NCBI GenBank assembly: GCA_036351435.1
Contig: JAZBPA010000156.1
Location: forward strand, 1 to 18,802
DNA from: JAAUQA01 sp036351435
GTDB taxonomy: Bacteria; Pseudomonadota; Gammaproteobacteria; Competibacterales; Competibacteraceae
DNA length: 18,802 nucleotides
Direction: 5' to 3'
Position 1 is the first letter of the stretch. Every line of letters begins with the position of its first letter. The notes below the pieces were generated by a model. It did not search any database and was not told the origin of the DNA. It saw nothing but the letters and a program-made list of their open reading frames with translations. Made by a program: the position numbers and the translations under genes. This document shows positions 1 through 7,966 of the stretch, one piece after another.

Positions 1-2
1 AT

Positions 3-140
3 GGGTCGCTGGACGATCTCAAACAACACTGGCATCGGGATCGGCGCTGTGATCCGCAGTTGAATCAAGCGAACCGTGAGCAGCTTTTGCAGGGTTGGCA
101 CAAGGCCGTGAAATGTACTCTGGAGTTTTCAGCAGAGTAG
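3..140 (+). CDS. FGGY-family carbohydrate kinase, C-terminal fragment (probably glycerol kinase-like)
   Basis: An open frame enters from the left edge and ends at TAG 138-140, giving 45 residues. It reads as the last helices of an FGGY kinase: a W-x-x-D-R-R segment, a D-P-Q-L stretch and a terminal G-W-H-K-A-V motif. The aromatic-x-x-W-x-x-A-V ending is typical of glycerol kinases and relatives, which phosphorylate a polyol or sugar with ATP in the cytoplasm. The catalytic domains lie outside the window, so the substrate is unknown. The next gene starts about 60 bp downstream on the same strand, so co-transcription is possible. The call rests on a short tail and could be another FGGY member. 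Confidence 0.55.
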   Translation, partial: GSLDDLKQHWHRDRRCDPQLNQANREQLLQGWHKAVKCTLEFSAE

Positions 141-199
141 TATCTTACTGACAAAGCAGATTCTAGACTACTGATTTTCATTGATTTGTGGAGCGCATT

Positions 200-508
200 T
201 TGATTCAGGTTACTAATTGTAAATCGATTGAAGAAATCCGAGAACACATCGATCGCATAGACAGGCAGATTGTCGCCCTACTTGCTGAACGGGGTGGCTA
301 CGTCAAACAGGCGGCCATGTTCAAGAAAACGACGGATGATGTGAAAGCACCTCAACGCGTCGAGCAAATTATTGCCAAAGTAACCGCGCTATCCGAGGAA
401 TTTGGCGCAAATCCATTAGTCATTGAACAGGTTTATCGGGTAATGATTTCGAGTTTTATTAATGCGGAACTGACCGAGCATGCTGCCATTCAATCGATCA
501 AATCCTAA
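200..508 (+). CDS. Chorismate mutase, type II (AroQ fold, PchB-like)
   Basis: A small all-helical chorismate mutase, which converts chorismate to prephenate for phenylalanine and tyrosine synthesis. It aligns without gaps to the PchB type: the I-R-x-x-I-D-R-I-D helix, then E-R-x-x-Y-V-K-Q-A, F-K-K and A-P-x-R-V. The substrate-binding basic residues R18, R35 and K46 (numbered from the GTG at 188) match PchB R14, R31 and K42. At the position of PchB Gln90 there is Glu94. I prefer the TTG start at 200, because GGAG at 190-193 sits 6 nt upstream and the resulting 102-aa protein has the usual N-terminal length. The GTG at 188 is the first in-frame alternative but has no ribosome site. Without isochorismate synthase or other siderophore genes nearby, a plain mutase is more likely than an isochorismate-pyruvate lyase. 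Confidence 0.88.
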   Translation: MIQVTNCKSIEEIREHIDRIDRQIVALLAERGGYVKQAAMFKKTTDDVKAPQRVEQIIAKVTALSEEFGANPLVIEQVYRVMISSFINAELTEHAAIQSIKS

Positions 509-607
509 ACTCAAGAGCGCGAGAGATGCATAAGATGCTTAAATTCAATAACGTGATGTTTTCACTACTCGTGCTGCTTGCAGGAAGCCTCAAAACCAAA
601 GTTTCGA

Positions 608-631
608 CCGGTATCGAACCCTCTCTACCGG
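608..631. repeat. Small inverted repeat between convergent genes
   Basis: CCGGTA at 608-613 and TACCGG at 626-631 form a 6-bp perfect stem with a 12-nt loop, in the 152-bp gap between the convergent chorismate mutase and hcp genes. It could be a weak bidirectional terminator, but no real T-run follows on either strand. The rest of the gap holds nothing I recognise. Confidence 0.25.
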
Positions 632-660
632 CCAGGATTTCGTTCATGCCGCACTTACCT

Positions 661-1950
661 TCAAGCCAACGCGGCGGCGAGATCGGCTTTAGCATCCGTT
701 CCGGTTAACTTGAGGTCAAAACGATCCTGCAAAGCTGCAAACACGCCAGGGGTCAGAAAAGCTGGAGGTTTAGGCCCGATAGTGATGCCCTGCACATTCA
801 ACGCCAGCAAGCTTAGTAATACCGCCACTGCTTTCTGCTCGAACCAACTGACGACCAGTGTGAGTGGTAGATCGTTGATGCCGCAATTAAACGCATTTGC
901 TAAGGCTAGTGCGACTTGAATGGCGCCGTAAGCGTCATTGCATTGGCCCATGTCCAGCAAGCGTGGAAGGCCGAGATGATCGCCGTAGTCCTGCTGATTT
1001 ATGCGGTATTTACCGCAACCTAGAGTCAGCATAAAAGAATCGGTGGGGGTTGCCGCAGCGTAGTCGGAGAAATAATTACGCCCTGGTTCCGCACCATCGC
1101 AACCGCCGATAACGAAAAATCGACTGATCTGACCAGCCTTGACCGCTTCCACCAGGGTATCGGCGGCATCCAGCAGTACGGTACGATGAAAGCCGATCTT
1201 GAGGGTACTTGGGATAGACTCTGCTAATGGCTTACATTGGTGGGCTTTATCCAGTACGGGGGTGAAGTCGTTATCCTTGAGCCTGGTTCCACCCGGCACA
1301 GCGGTATAGCGGGTGGTAAAGATTCGCTCTGCGTAGTCCGGTCTTGGGTTGAGTATGCAGTTGGTCGTTGCCACTACCGGTCCAGGAAATTCGGGAAACT
1401 CGACCTTTTGTTTTTGCCATGCCCCACCATAATGCCCAGCCAAGTTCGGGTGGTCGCGCAGTTTGGGGTACATGTGCGCGGGAAGCATTTCACCGTGTGT
1501 ATAAACTTTAACCGCGGTCCCCTCGACCTGGGCGAGCAGTTCCTGAAGATCGACTAGATCATGGCCGGTTATCAAAATGCCGGGACCTGCCTGGGTGCCG
1601 CAGCGGACATCAGTCGGTTCCGGTTTGCCGAATTGCTCGACATGGCCGGTATCCAGCAACTCCATGACGCGGAGGTTCTTTTGACCCACTTCGAGGGCGA
1701 TTTCCACCAGGCTTTCCAAGTCGAAATTTACGTTCGTCATGGTCGCAAACAGCGCGTCTTCCAGAAAGGCGTTCACAGTTTCGTCGGTCTTGCCAAGGCG
1801 TCGCGCATGACTAGCATAAGCCGCCATCCCTTTCAGACCATAAAGGATCAACTCTTGAACCGATTGCACATCGGCGTTTTTGCCACAGACACCGACAGCG
1901 GTCGAACAGCCAACGCCATGCGCGGTTTGTTCGCATTGATTACAAAACAT
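661..1950 (-). CDS. hcp: Hybrid cluster protein (prismane / hydroxylamine reductase), short form
   Basis: A 429-aa cytoplasmic iron-sulfur protein. The family reduces hydroxylamine in vitro and acts on NO in cells. The N-terminal cysteines are C3-x2-C6-x8-C15-x6-C22. All expected ligands of the hybrid Fe-S-O cluster are visible: H130, E154, C198, C284 (in G-G-C-D-G), C312 (L-G-C-G-K), C337 (G-Q-C-N-D) and E371 (W-F-E-Q-K). The protein is about 120 residues shorter than the ~550-aa E. coli or Desulfovibrio type. The missing part is the helical block after the N-terminal cysteines, as in the class III forms. The start is ATG 1950, with GGAG 8 nt upstream and the canonical M-F-C-N-Q-C beginning. 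An upstream in-frame ATG at 2010 would add 20 unrelated residues. No hcr reductase gene is adjacent. The gene is divergent from a Crp/Fnr regulator. Confidence 0.95.
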   Translation of the reverse strand: MFCNQCEQTAHGVGCSTAVGVCGKNADVQSVQELILYGLKGMAAYASHARRLGKTDETVNAFLEDALFATMTNVNFDLESLVEIALEVGQKNLRVMELLDTGHVEQFGKPEPTDVRCGTQAGPGILITGHDLVDLQELLAQVEGTAVKVYTHGEMLPAHMYPKLRDHPNLAGHYGGAWQKQKVEFPEFPGPVVATTNCILNPRPDYAERIFTTRYTAVPGGTRLKDNDFTPVLDKAHQCKPLAESIPSTLKIGFHRTVLLDAADTLVEAVKAGQISRFFVIGGCDGAEPGRNYFSDYAAATPTDSFMLTLGCGKYRINQQDYGDHLGLPRLLDMGQCNDAYGAIQVALALANAFNCGINDLPLTLVVSWFEQKAVAVLLSLLALNVQGITIGPKPPAFLTPGVFAALQDRFDLKLTGTDAKADLAAALA

Positions 1951-2036
1951 ATGGACATCTCCGAATACAGAACCCCATCGCGCAAGTCGCGACCCTAAGC
2001 CGGTCCGCAAGCATGCTGCCTACGTCTCGGATGGCT

Positions 2037-2044
2037 GCTATATT
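2037..2044 (-). promoter_or_regulatory. Candidate -10 region of the hcp promoter
   Basis: Read leftward, the AT-rich stretch AATATAGC contains TATAGC (2042-2037), which matches four of six positions of TATAAT. It would place transcription start near 2030-2034. The TTGAT-N4-ATCAA palindrome would then be centred about 42-45 bp upstream, where FNR-type activators replace a -35 element. The leader before the hcp ATG would be about 80 nt. This is inferred from geometry only. Confidence 0.35.
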
Positions 2045-2068
2045 CGGCGAACACTTGCCAATGAGTCC

Positions 2069-2082
2069 TTGATTCAAATCAA
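2069..2082. promoter_or_regulatory. FNR/DNR-type operator, perfect TTGAT-N4-ATCAA
   Basis: The site TTGATTCAAATCAA matches the FNR/DNR consensus exactly in both half-sites and extends to 6-bp arms (CTTGAT...ATCAAG, 2068-2083). It lies in the 216-bp region shared by hcp (minus strand) and the Crp/Fnr gene (plus strand). Its centre is about 125 bp from the hcp ATG and 91 bp from the regulator ATG. The spacing favours activation of hcp; no comparable -10 is seen on the regulator side. A perfect 6-bp hairpin, AGCCGC/GCGGCT (2082-2098), abuts the site. Confidence 0.75.
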
Positions 2083-2166
2083 GCCGCTCCTGGCGGCTAG
2101 CCGATCACTCACCGCTTGCTGTACCTTTAGCCACAACCATTTCCATAGCAGAAGCCGACTTGTTCT

Positions 2167-2850
2167 ATGAACGCTGAAGCCATTTTGCACGATTGCAAGC
2201 TGTTTTCTCGGGTGACCGAGCCGAGCCGTTCGAACCTTTTGGGTATGGCTGTGTTACAGCATTTCCCGAGTGGCACATTGATATTTCGTCAAGGTGAACA
2301 CTGCCCCGGTCTGTTCCTGGTGGGGGCAGGTTTAGTGAGGGTTTTTGTGCTGTCAGCGACGGGAAAGCAGCAGATTTTGCATCAGGTCGTCCCCGGCGAT
2401 ACGTTTGCCGAGGTCGCCACGATCGGTCAGTTCGATTGCCCGGCATTTGCGGAAGCGGTGCTGGATACGGATTGTTTACTGCTGCCGAATCACCTCTTTC
2501 AACACGCTCTCAGAGAGGATCATCAGCTATGCTTACAATTGCTTGGCGGATTGGCGGGGCGGGTGCATCATTTTTTTGAACTGGTAGAAGACATTACCCT
2601 GCGTGATGCGGCGGGCCGGGTCGCACGTTTTATGCTGAATGCGGCTGATGACAACGGTGATCGGGTGTTGTTGCCGGGATTGAAAAAAGACCTGGCGAAT
2701 CAACTCAATCTGACCAGCGAAACCTTTTCGAGAACACTACGGCGATTGATTGATGCCGGGATATTGGCAACTACTGAAGATCAAGCGCTACGCATTGTGT
2801 CGCGACAGCGCCTGCAACAAATCAGCGATGGATTGTTCCCCATTTTCTAG
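2167..2850 (+). CDS. Crp/Fnr-family transcriptional regulator (DNR/NnrR-like)
   Basis: A 227-aa regulator with an N-terminal cyclic-nucleotide-binding-type beta barrel (about 15-130), a long dimerisation helix (about 130-158) and a winged helix-turn-helix (about 170-215). The recognition helix carries E185-T-F-S188-R189, the E-x-x-S-R signature that reads TTGAT half-sites in FNR and DNR. The FNR N-terminal cysteine cluster is absent: only isolated Cys10, Cys46, Cys91, Cys103 and Cys122 occur, so an oxygen-sensing [4Fe-4S] cluster is unlikely. A heme- or NO-responsive DNR/NnrR role fits better and would suit its divergent partner hcp. The effector is inferred, not shown. The ribosome site is weak (AGAAG about 14 nt upstream). 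A perfect TTGAT-N4-ATCAA site lies 91 bp before the start, so autoregulation is possible. Confidence 0.9.
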   Translation: MNAEAILHDCKLFSRVTEPSRSNLLGMAVLQHFPSGTLIFRQGEHCPGLFLVGAGLVRVFVLSATGKQQILHQVVPGDTFAEVATIGQFDCPAFAEAVLDTDCLLLPNHLFQHALREDHQLCLQLLGGLAGRVHHFFELVEDITLRDAAGRVARFMLNAADDNGDRVLLPGLKKDLANQLNLTSETFSRTLRRLIDAGILATTEDQALRIVSRQRLQQISDGLFPIF

Positions 2851-2960
2851 CACCATGAAGCACTCCTGCGATGTAGTAGTCGATCAAGCGGTTGTGTAAC
2901 GCTGGACGAGAAGGTATGAAGAGGGTTTAAAATACTGTGGTCAAGCCAAGCAATTCAGCA

Positions 2961-4073
2961 CTATCCAGCCTTCCTCAGATACTGTTCGAACCGTTCAAGG
3001 GATTCGGGTAGATTCTTACGACCAAAGCCAATACGGAACGCATTGTACTCGTCGCCATAGAGAGTTCCCGGAAGCAGCAAGACACCTGCCTTTTCAACCA
3101 AGTCAGCGCAAAACTTATCAACCTTGCCTTGCAGTAACATCGGGAATGCAATGGACCCTGCCTTGGGACTGTGCCACTTGAACAACTCCCCATGGGCACT
3201 AAAAAAAAGATTGAGCCGATTGAGGTTATCGCGAATGATCTGCAGGTTCCGTTCGATAATTTTTACTCCATGGCGCAATGCCAGAGTAGCGAGAAACTCA
3301 CTGGGAGCGCTGTTGCAGATGGTAGTGTAGTCCTTGAATGCGGCGAGCTTACCAAAGAGTCGGTCATTACGAGTCGCAATCCAGCCGATCCTCAGTCCGG
3401 CAAGGCCATACGCCTTTGACATCACGCCTAAGGACACCGCACGCTCATTAATGTCGGCAATAGCCGGTAGTCGATCAGTCGAATCAAATTCAAGGCCGCG
3501 ATAGACTTCGTCAGAGAATAGAATGAAGCCGTGTCGTTCTGAAAGCGCTGAAAGTTCTTGAACAAACTTTGACGTGGGCAGAAAGCCGGTTGGGTTATGG
3601 GGGAAGTTAACCACTACCACTTTGGTACGGTCAGTAAGCTCGCTTTCCAGGTCATCAAGATCGAGTGCCCATCCGCGCTCTGGATGACCGCGCCATTCAG
3701 TAACTTCGGCACCGATGTTCCGAGCTACTTCTCCAAGAGACTGATAGTAGGGAGCATGCACAATGACATGATCCCCAGCATTAACAGCGACTTGCATGAA
3801 ATTGAAAATCGCCTCTTCGGCTCCTGAATGCACGAGCACCTGATTCTCTGCAATGTGCTCATATACCTCGGTGATAGTCTGTCTCAGCGCCGGATGGCCG
3901 AGTGAATCCGTATAGCCAAGCCATAACGAAACGAATTGCTCTTGTGAGCCCGGTTCGAAGGCCAACAGTTCTCGCACTTCCATGCTTTCGCAATCCGAGG
4001 AACACAGCAAATAAGGCGCAGCGAACTCATGCTTGGCGAAGTATCGTTCCAGTCTGAACGGATTAAGTCTCAT
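2961..4073 (-). CDS. PLP-dependent aminotransferase, class I/II (substrate unknown)
   Basis: A 370-aa fold-type I aminotransferase. Visible PLP residues are N160 in N-F-P-H-N-P-T-G, D188 and Y191 in F-S-D-E-V-Y-R, the Schiff-base lysine K220 in S-K-A-Y-G-L, R228 in G-L-R-I-G-W, and R347, likely gripping the substrate carboxylate. The N-terminus has a conserved-looking R-L-E-R-Y-F segment followed by C24 and C28. I chose ATG 4073 because the L-N-P-F-R-L-E-R-Y-F beginning is where homology should start. ATG 4088 would add five residues, and an upstream in-frame ATG at 4241 would run back over the preceding gene. No strong ribosome site is visible. It lies 70 bp downstream of the secreted protein gene, on the same strand, and may be the last operon member. 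The N-terminus does not resemble AspC or HisC, so I name no substrate. Confidence 0.85.
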   Translation of the reverse strand: MRLNPFRLERYFAKHEFAAPYLLCSSDCESMEVRELLAFEPGSQEQFVSLWLGYTDSLGHPALRQTITEVYEHIAENQVLVHSGAEEAIFNFMQVAVNAGDHVIVHAPYYQSLGEVARNIGAEVTEWRGHPERGWALDLDDLESELTDRTKVVVVNFPHNPTGFLPTSKFVQELSALSERHGFILFSDEVYRGLEFDSTDRLPAIADINERAVSLGVMSKAYGLAGLRIGWIATRNDRLFGKLAAFKDYTTICNSAPSEFLATLALRHGVKIIERNLQIIRDNLNRLNLFFSAHGELFKWHSPKAGSIAFPMLLQGKVDKFCADLVEKAGVLLLPGTLYGDEYNAFRIGFGRKNLPESLERFEQYLRKAG

Positions 4074-4143
4074 GGTCGACGACAGCATTCTTGCAAGGGG
4101 CGTAATCCCAAGATCTATAGGATTATTAGGAGTAATGAGAGGC

Positions 4144-4605
4144 TCAGTCTTGCTTCTCACAGTGAATATTGCAGGCCTTAAAGTCCTGCTGACTGGGGTT
4201 GCGTACAATCTTGGTATAGGCTGTGGCGGCGCAGGACGCATCGTGCTCGAACACGTACTCTTCCAATACTGGAAACTGGTTATCAGACACTTTTGCAGTA
4301 GCTGTACGTAAAGTCTTACCCGTTAAAGCACCGATCTCTACTTCATGGAAATCGTTACTGCCACTGATCTCACTTCGATAAAGTTCGGTTTTCGCACCTT
4401 CAATTTTCTGGATCACGTCTACTTCACCCGTGACAGGTATCAACTCAGTACCGCCATCGCTGGTGCGGACGACACATTCCCCAGCACAGTGGTATTCACC
4501 TGCAACGCCACTGACAGTGAGGCACCCAGATTCGGTTGCCCCAAGCTGTGAAACACTTGCCAATATTAAGACGGCAAAACCACATAACACATTATTGAGG
4601 GTCAT
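4144..4605 (-). CDS. Secreted six-cysteine protein, family not recognised
   Basis: A 153-aa protein with a hydrophobic signal peptide (about 1-23, likely cut after L-G-A). The mature part is acidic, with six cysteines: C28, C40, C44, C125, C145 and C149. The even number and the paired C-x3-C spacings at both ends suggest disulfide bonds in the periplasm or outside the cell. The middle is rich in Thr, Val and Glu and looks beta-sheet-like. ATG 4605 overlaps the channel stop codon (TAATG), and AGGA lies 8 nt upstream inside the channel gene, so translation is probably coupled. A longer in-frame ORF reaching 4905 is rejected, because its first 100 residues are antisense-like translation of the channel gene. 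Function is unknown; the coupling suggests a link to the channel. Confidence 0.8.
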   Translation of the reverse strand: MTLNNVLCGFAVLILASVSQLGATESGCLTVSGVAGEYHCAGECVVRTSDGGTELIPVTGEVDVIQKIEGAKTELYRSEISGSNDFHEVEIGALTGKTLRTATAKVSDNQFPVLEEYVFEHDASCAATAYTKIVRNPSQQDFKACNIHCEKQD

Positions 4606-7600
4606 TATCGCTGTCCTTTGTTGAGCTGATTTTGAGTCAATTTCGGCTCCGGTGGAGTTGAGTTTAAACCCAGTGGATGGGGCGTGTGGGGCAATTGCGA
4701 CGTTACTGCTCCTTGGGCCAGTACCGCACGCGTTTTCGGTAGTGCATCCGGGTATTCCCGCTGCAAGAATTCGATGAATTTCTCCCGCACAAGGCAACGC
4801 AGATCCCAAGCAATTGAAGCGTCTGCGGCACTCATTAATGCCCGTATTTCCATAGTTTGTGCGGTGGCGTCGGTGACTTGTAACACACAGACTTTCCCGT
4901 CCCATAGGTCACTATCATCCAAGATACGTTGCAACTCCTGACGGCCTTCTGCAACTGGAAACGTGTAATCGACATAAAAGAAAGCGGTACCTAACAAGTC
5001 GGAACTGGTGCGGGTCCAGTTTTGAAAAGGCTGAGTGTTGAAATAGTTTAACGGCACCACTAACCGCCGTTGATCCCAGATGCGAACCACTACGTAGGTC
5101 GCGTTGATTTCAGCAATTTTGCCCCATTCGCCCTCGACGATAACCACATCGTCAATTCGGATTGGTTGAGTCAGACCGATTTGGATGCCGGCAATAATGT
5201 TTTCCAGAAATGGCCTTGCCGCAACGCCTGCTACTAATCCGGCTACACCAGCGGATGCCAGCAAACCCGCACCCAGTTGACGGATTTTGGGGAAGGTCAT
5301 CAACATGGCGGCGATCACGATCAGATACACGGCGACCACCACGATGCGGCGCAAAATACGCACTTGGGTCTGCACTCGCCGGGCGCCGAAGTTGTCCTTG
5401 GCATCCAATCGGTAGCGTTGCTCGACAACCTCTTCTAAGCTGGATACTAGGCTAACGATCACCCAGCCCATAGCACCGAGAACCACCAGGAGCAGAAAAT
5501 GGCGGATACTCTCTACTCCGACACCTTCCATTGAGGTCAAATGAGGCGCAGCCAGCAATACCGCCGTGGTTGGCAAAAGCAGCACCAAAGGCTGGCGAGT
5601 ATGGCGAATCAGAGCATTACCGGTGGCACTTTGAGCTTGTGCCACGAAATACCCGGCTGCGATGTAAAGCGCAACGCAGCCGAGCAAGGCGAATCCCGCT
5701 GCCAGTAGCAGGGGTTGCCAGGTCGTATAGAAATGTTCGTAGGCATTCTGCCAACCGTATATCCCGAACAAGGTGAGCAAAGCCGCTATGGTAATCAGCA
5801 CGCGAAGCGCTAAATGCAGTGGATTAATAATCTCCTGGGTCCACAACAAACCATAACTGGAATGCGCAATCGCGTAGTTTTTCAGGACAAGGGCTAGATC
5901 ACCCAATAGCCCCCGAATGACCCACCAACCGGCCAGCATTAGCATGAAAACACCTAAATACCAAGCGATGGTCCAAGCTAATGAAATGTAACCCACCAAG
6001 CCTATTAATGAAGCGCCCAATAGAGAGACCGGCAAACACATAGTTAATAAGCGCAGGCTGATAAACCAATACCGACCGGCATAATGGGGTGTCAACAGCG
6101 CAATGTAGTAGCGCCTGGCCCTTAGCACCGGGCCATTGATCAGCAATAAGTAGAGCATGCATAACCAATCGAACACCCTGACAACGTTATCCGGCATGTC
6201 GCTTAAATGAGCCAAGATGGTAGAAATGGCTAATACGCCTCCGATTAGAAAGGCCATGACGCAGCGACGATACAGGGTGTAATCCTGACGTTGGGTAGGC
6301 AAACGAGGCGAGACTAGCAGCCAGCCAGCCAGATCAATGGCGAGTTTGGTGCTCACCCCTAGCACTGCCACTGTGGTGATAATGCCCTGCCCTGGTTGTG
6401 GTACCCGAAAAATCCACACGGCGAGCAATAGCGTGATGAGCACGCTGATCGCAACATAGTTCTTTTGCAGCAGCTCCACGCTGCCCCGGACTAATTGCCC
6501 TAAGTAGCTGCCCTCGGGTTGATGTTCTAGGCCCGTTAATACTCGTCTCAGTCCATGCCGCGCGACTGCCAACAGAATCACCAGTCCCGGACCCAACGCT
6601 AGGAATCCAGTCCAACGCCATGGATTGGTATCGTCCACGATGGCCTGATAGGCCGATACCAAACTCAGCTTGGATTGGTAGAACAGCGCGCGCGGTGCAC
6701 CGGCCAAATCGGTCAACAATTGTTGCCATGCCGCAATCGTGTCAGGTAGTTGCTCTCGGGTAAGTAAAGCTTCGCTTTGGGCCTTACGGAAACGTTCGGT
6801 CAAATGAGTTTGCACGATATCCAAACGGGCCAGCAGGGCTTTGACTTGGTCTTGGCGGGTTTGCAGCTCGGTAGAAAATTGGGTCAACAGCTCGATTTCT
6901 TCATCCTGCCAGCGACGGTTTTCTCCCGTCACGCCTTGCCGCTGTTCGCGAACCAGTTGTTGCTTTTGTTCAGCCCAACTCAGTTTGCTTTGCAAGGAAT
7001 TACGATGATTTTCCAATTCGCTGAGCAACTTACGTAGTAGCTCTAACCCTTCTTGAAGATTCTCTAACTGGACAATGGGATCTTCCGCCAGAATTTCCAA
7101 CTGTTTTAAGGCGGTTTCAATTTCGAACAGATTGATATCCAACTGTGCCAACTTAACCTGCTCATCAGCGGCCATTGATTGGGCTTTCAGCCGGAGGCGG
7201 GGAAATCTAGACAGACTATCGCCCTGGGTCTCAAGTTGTTGTCGCAGCGCTCCAGCTTTTTCCTCGTATTCCAGTAATTTCTGTTCTAGTCGCGCTTCAG
7301 CGGCTTTATGGTCTTGTTCGAGATTAAGCACACGCTGCCGGTTGTATTCATTGGCAACCCCAGTCGACCATTTTTGAGCTAAAGATAGCTGTTGGGCAGC
7401 TAATTTGAGCTCTTGCCGGAGATTTTTTAGATCAAGAACTTCCTGTTCTAAGTCCTGGCGGCGTTCGGCTAAATCCTGGCGGGTTACTCTCAGTTGCTCA
7501 GCCCGCTCCGTATCAGACAGCTCGTCTTGACGCGCAGTATTTTGCAAAAGTTGCGCGCGGGTCTCCAACACCTCAATTTGTTCCTTGAATTCGCCGATAC

Positions 7601-7943
7601 GCCGTTCCGTACTGGATATTTCGGCTTGCAAGTCATCCTGTCGCAACTGCGCCGTATCTACATCGGCTTGGGCCTCATCCACCAGGATCCGACTGACCGA
7701 GTCGTTCTGTAGTGCCTGCAACCGCCTAGGCAACTCAGCTTCGCGGGCTCGCAGCTGTTGCTCTTGCAATGCAATGGCCGCTTGTTCCTCTGAGATAGGC
7801 TGGCTGAAGTCAACTTCATCAGTGGAGTCCGGCGCCGCAGATGGCGCAGCACCTTGAGCCCACACGCTGATCCAGCTACACAGCAACAGGAAAACAAAAA
7901 AACGACCGAATAACGATGAGGTGCAATTCGCGGTTAAACGCAT
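4605..7943 (-). CDS. Large mechanosensitive channel, MscK/KefA-like (MscS family)
   Basis: A 1112-aa inner-membrane protein. In order: a signal peptide (1-30); a long Glu/Gln/Leu-rich coiled coil, probably periplasmic (about 40-430); about eleven transmembrane helices (about 440-880); and a C-terminal MscS core. The pore-lining helix is visible at about 885-915 as an Ala/Gly-rich G-L-L-A-S-A-G-V-A-G-L-V-A-G-V-A-A run. It is followed by the family motif Q-P-I-R-I-D-D-V-V and E-G-E-W-G-K-I-A-E-I, then the cytoplasmic beta and alpha-beta domains. The layout and length match E. coli MscK (1120 aa), which releases ions on hypo-osmotic shock and can respond to external K+. The start lies 23 bp after the antiporter stop. 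No strong ribosome site is seen, and ATG 7943 is chosen because it gives an intact signal peptide. Confidence 0.92.
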   Translation of the reverse strand: MRLTANCTSSLFGRFFVFLLLCSWISVWAQGAAPSAAPDSTDEVDFSQPISEEQAAIALQEQQLRAREAELPRRLQALQNDSVSRILVDEAQADVDTAQLRQDDLQAEISSTERRIGEFKEQIEVLETRAQLLQNTARQDELSDTERAEQLRVTRQDLAERRQDLEQEVLDLKNLRQELKLAAQQLSLAQKWSTGVANEYNRQRVLNLEQDHKAAEARLEQKLLEYEEKAGALRQQLETQGDSLSRFPRLRLKAQSMAADEQVKLAQLDINLFEIETALKQLEILAEDPIVQLENLQEGLELLRKLLSELENHRNSLQSKLSWAEQKQQLVREQRQGVTGENRRWQDEEIELLTQFSTELQTRQDQVKALLARLDIVQTHLTERFRKAQSEALLTREQLPDTIAAWQQLLTDLAGAPRALFYQSKLSLVSAYQAIVDDTNPWRWTGFLALGPGLVILLAVARHGLRRVLTGLEHQPEGSYLGQLVRGSVELLQKNYVAISVLITLLLAVWIFRVPQPGQGIITTVAVLGVSTKLAIDLAGWLLVSPRLPTQRQDYTLYRRCVMAFLIGGVLAISTILAHLSDMPDNVVRVFDWLCMLYLLLINGPVLRARRYYIALLTPHYAGRYWFISLRLLTMCLPVSLLGASLIGLVGYISLAWTIAWYLGVFMLMLAGWWVIRGLLGDLALVLKNYAIAHSSYGLLWTQEIINPLHLALRVLITIAALLTLFGIYGWQNAYEHFYTTWQPLLLAAGFALLGCVALYIAAGYFVAQAQSATGNALIRHTRQPLVLLLPTTAVLLAAPHLTSMEGVGVESIRHFLLLVVLGAMGWVIVSLVSSLEEVVEQRYRLDAKDNFGARRVQTQVRILRRIVVVAVYLIVIAAMLMTFPKIRQLGAGLLASAGVAGLVAGVAARPFLENIIAGIQIGLTQPIRIDDVVIVEGEWGKIAEINATYVVVRIWDQRRLVVPLNYFNTQPFQNWTRTSSDLLGTAFFYVDYTFPVAEGRQELQRILDDSDLWDGKVCVLQVTDATAQTMEIRALMSAADASIAWDLRCLVREKFIEFLQREYPDALPKTRAVLAQGAVTSQLPHTPHPLGLNSTPPEPKLTQNQLNKGQR

Positions 7944-7966
7944 AAGCAGGTCGGTAACTAAGGAAT

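Noticed and set aside
526..708. 60-aa plus-strand ORF with a hydrophobic N-terminus after the chorismate mutase gene
   Set aside because: It overlaps the hcp 3' end, has no ribosome site at proper spacing, and its C-terminal half is not protein-like.
1561..1998. 145-codon plus-strand ORF
   Set aside because: It is fully antisense to hcp, whose conserved ligands prove the minus strand codes.
1951..2010. 20-residue upstream extension of hcp
   Set aside because: The family begins at M-F-C-N-Q-C, and GGAG is correctly placed before ATG 1950.
4074..4241. 56-residue upstream extension of the aminotransferase
   Set aside because: It overlaps the secreted protein gene and adds low-complexity, non-conserved sequence.
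4606..4905. 100-residue upstream extension of the secreted protein
   Set aside because: It lies entirely in the coding region of the channel gene; the true start is the TAATG overlap with a signal peptide directly after.
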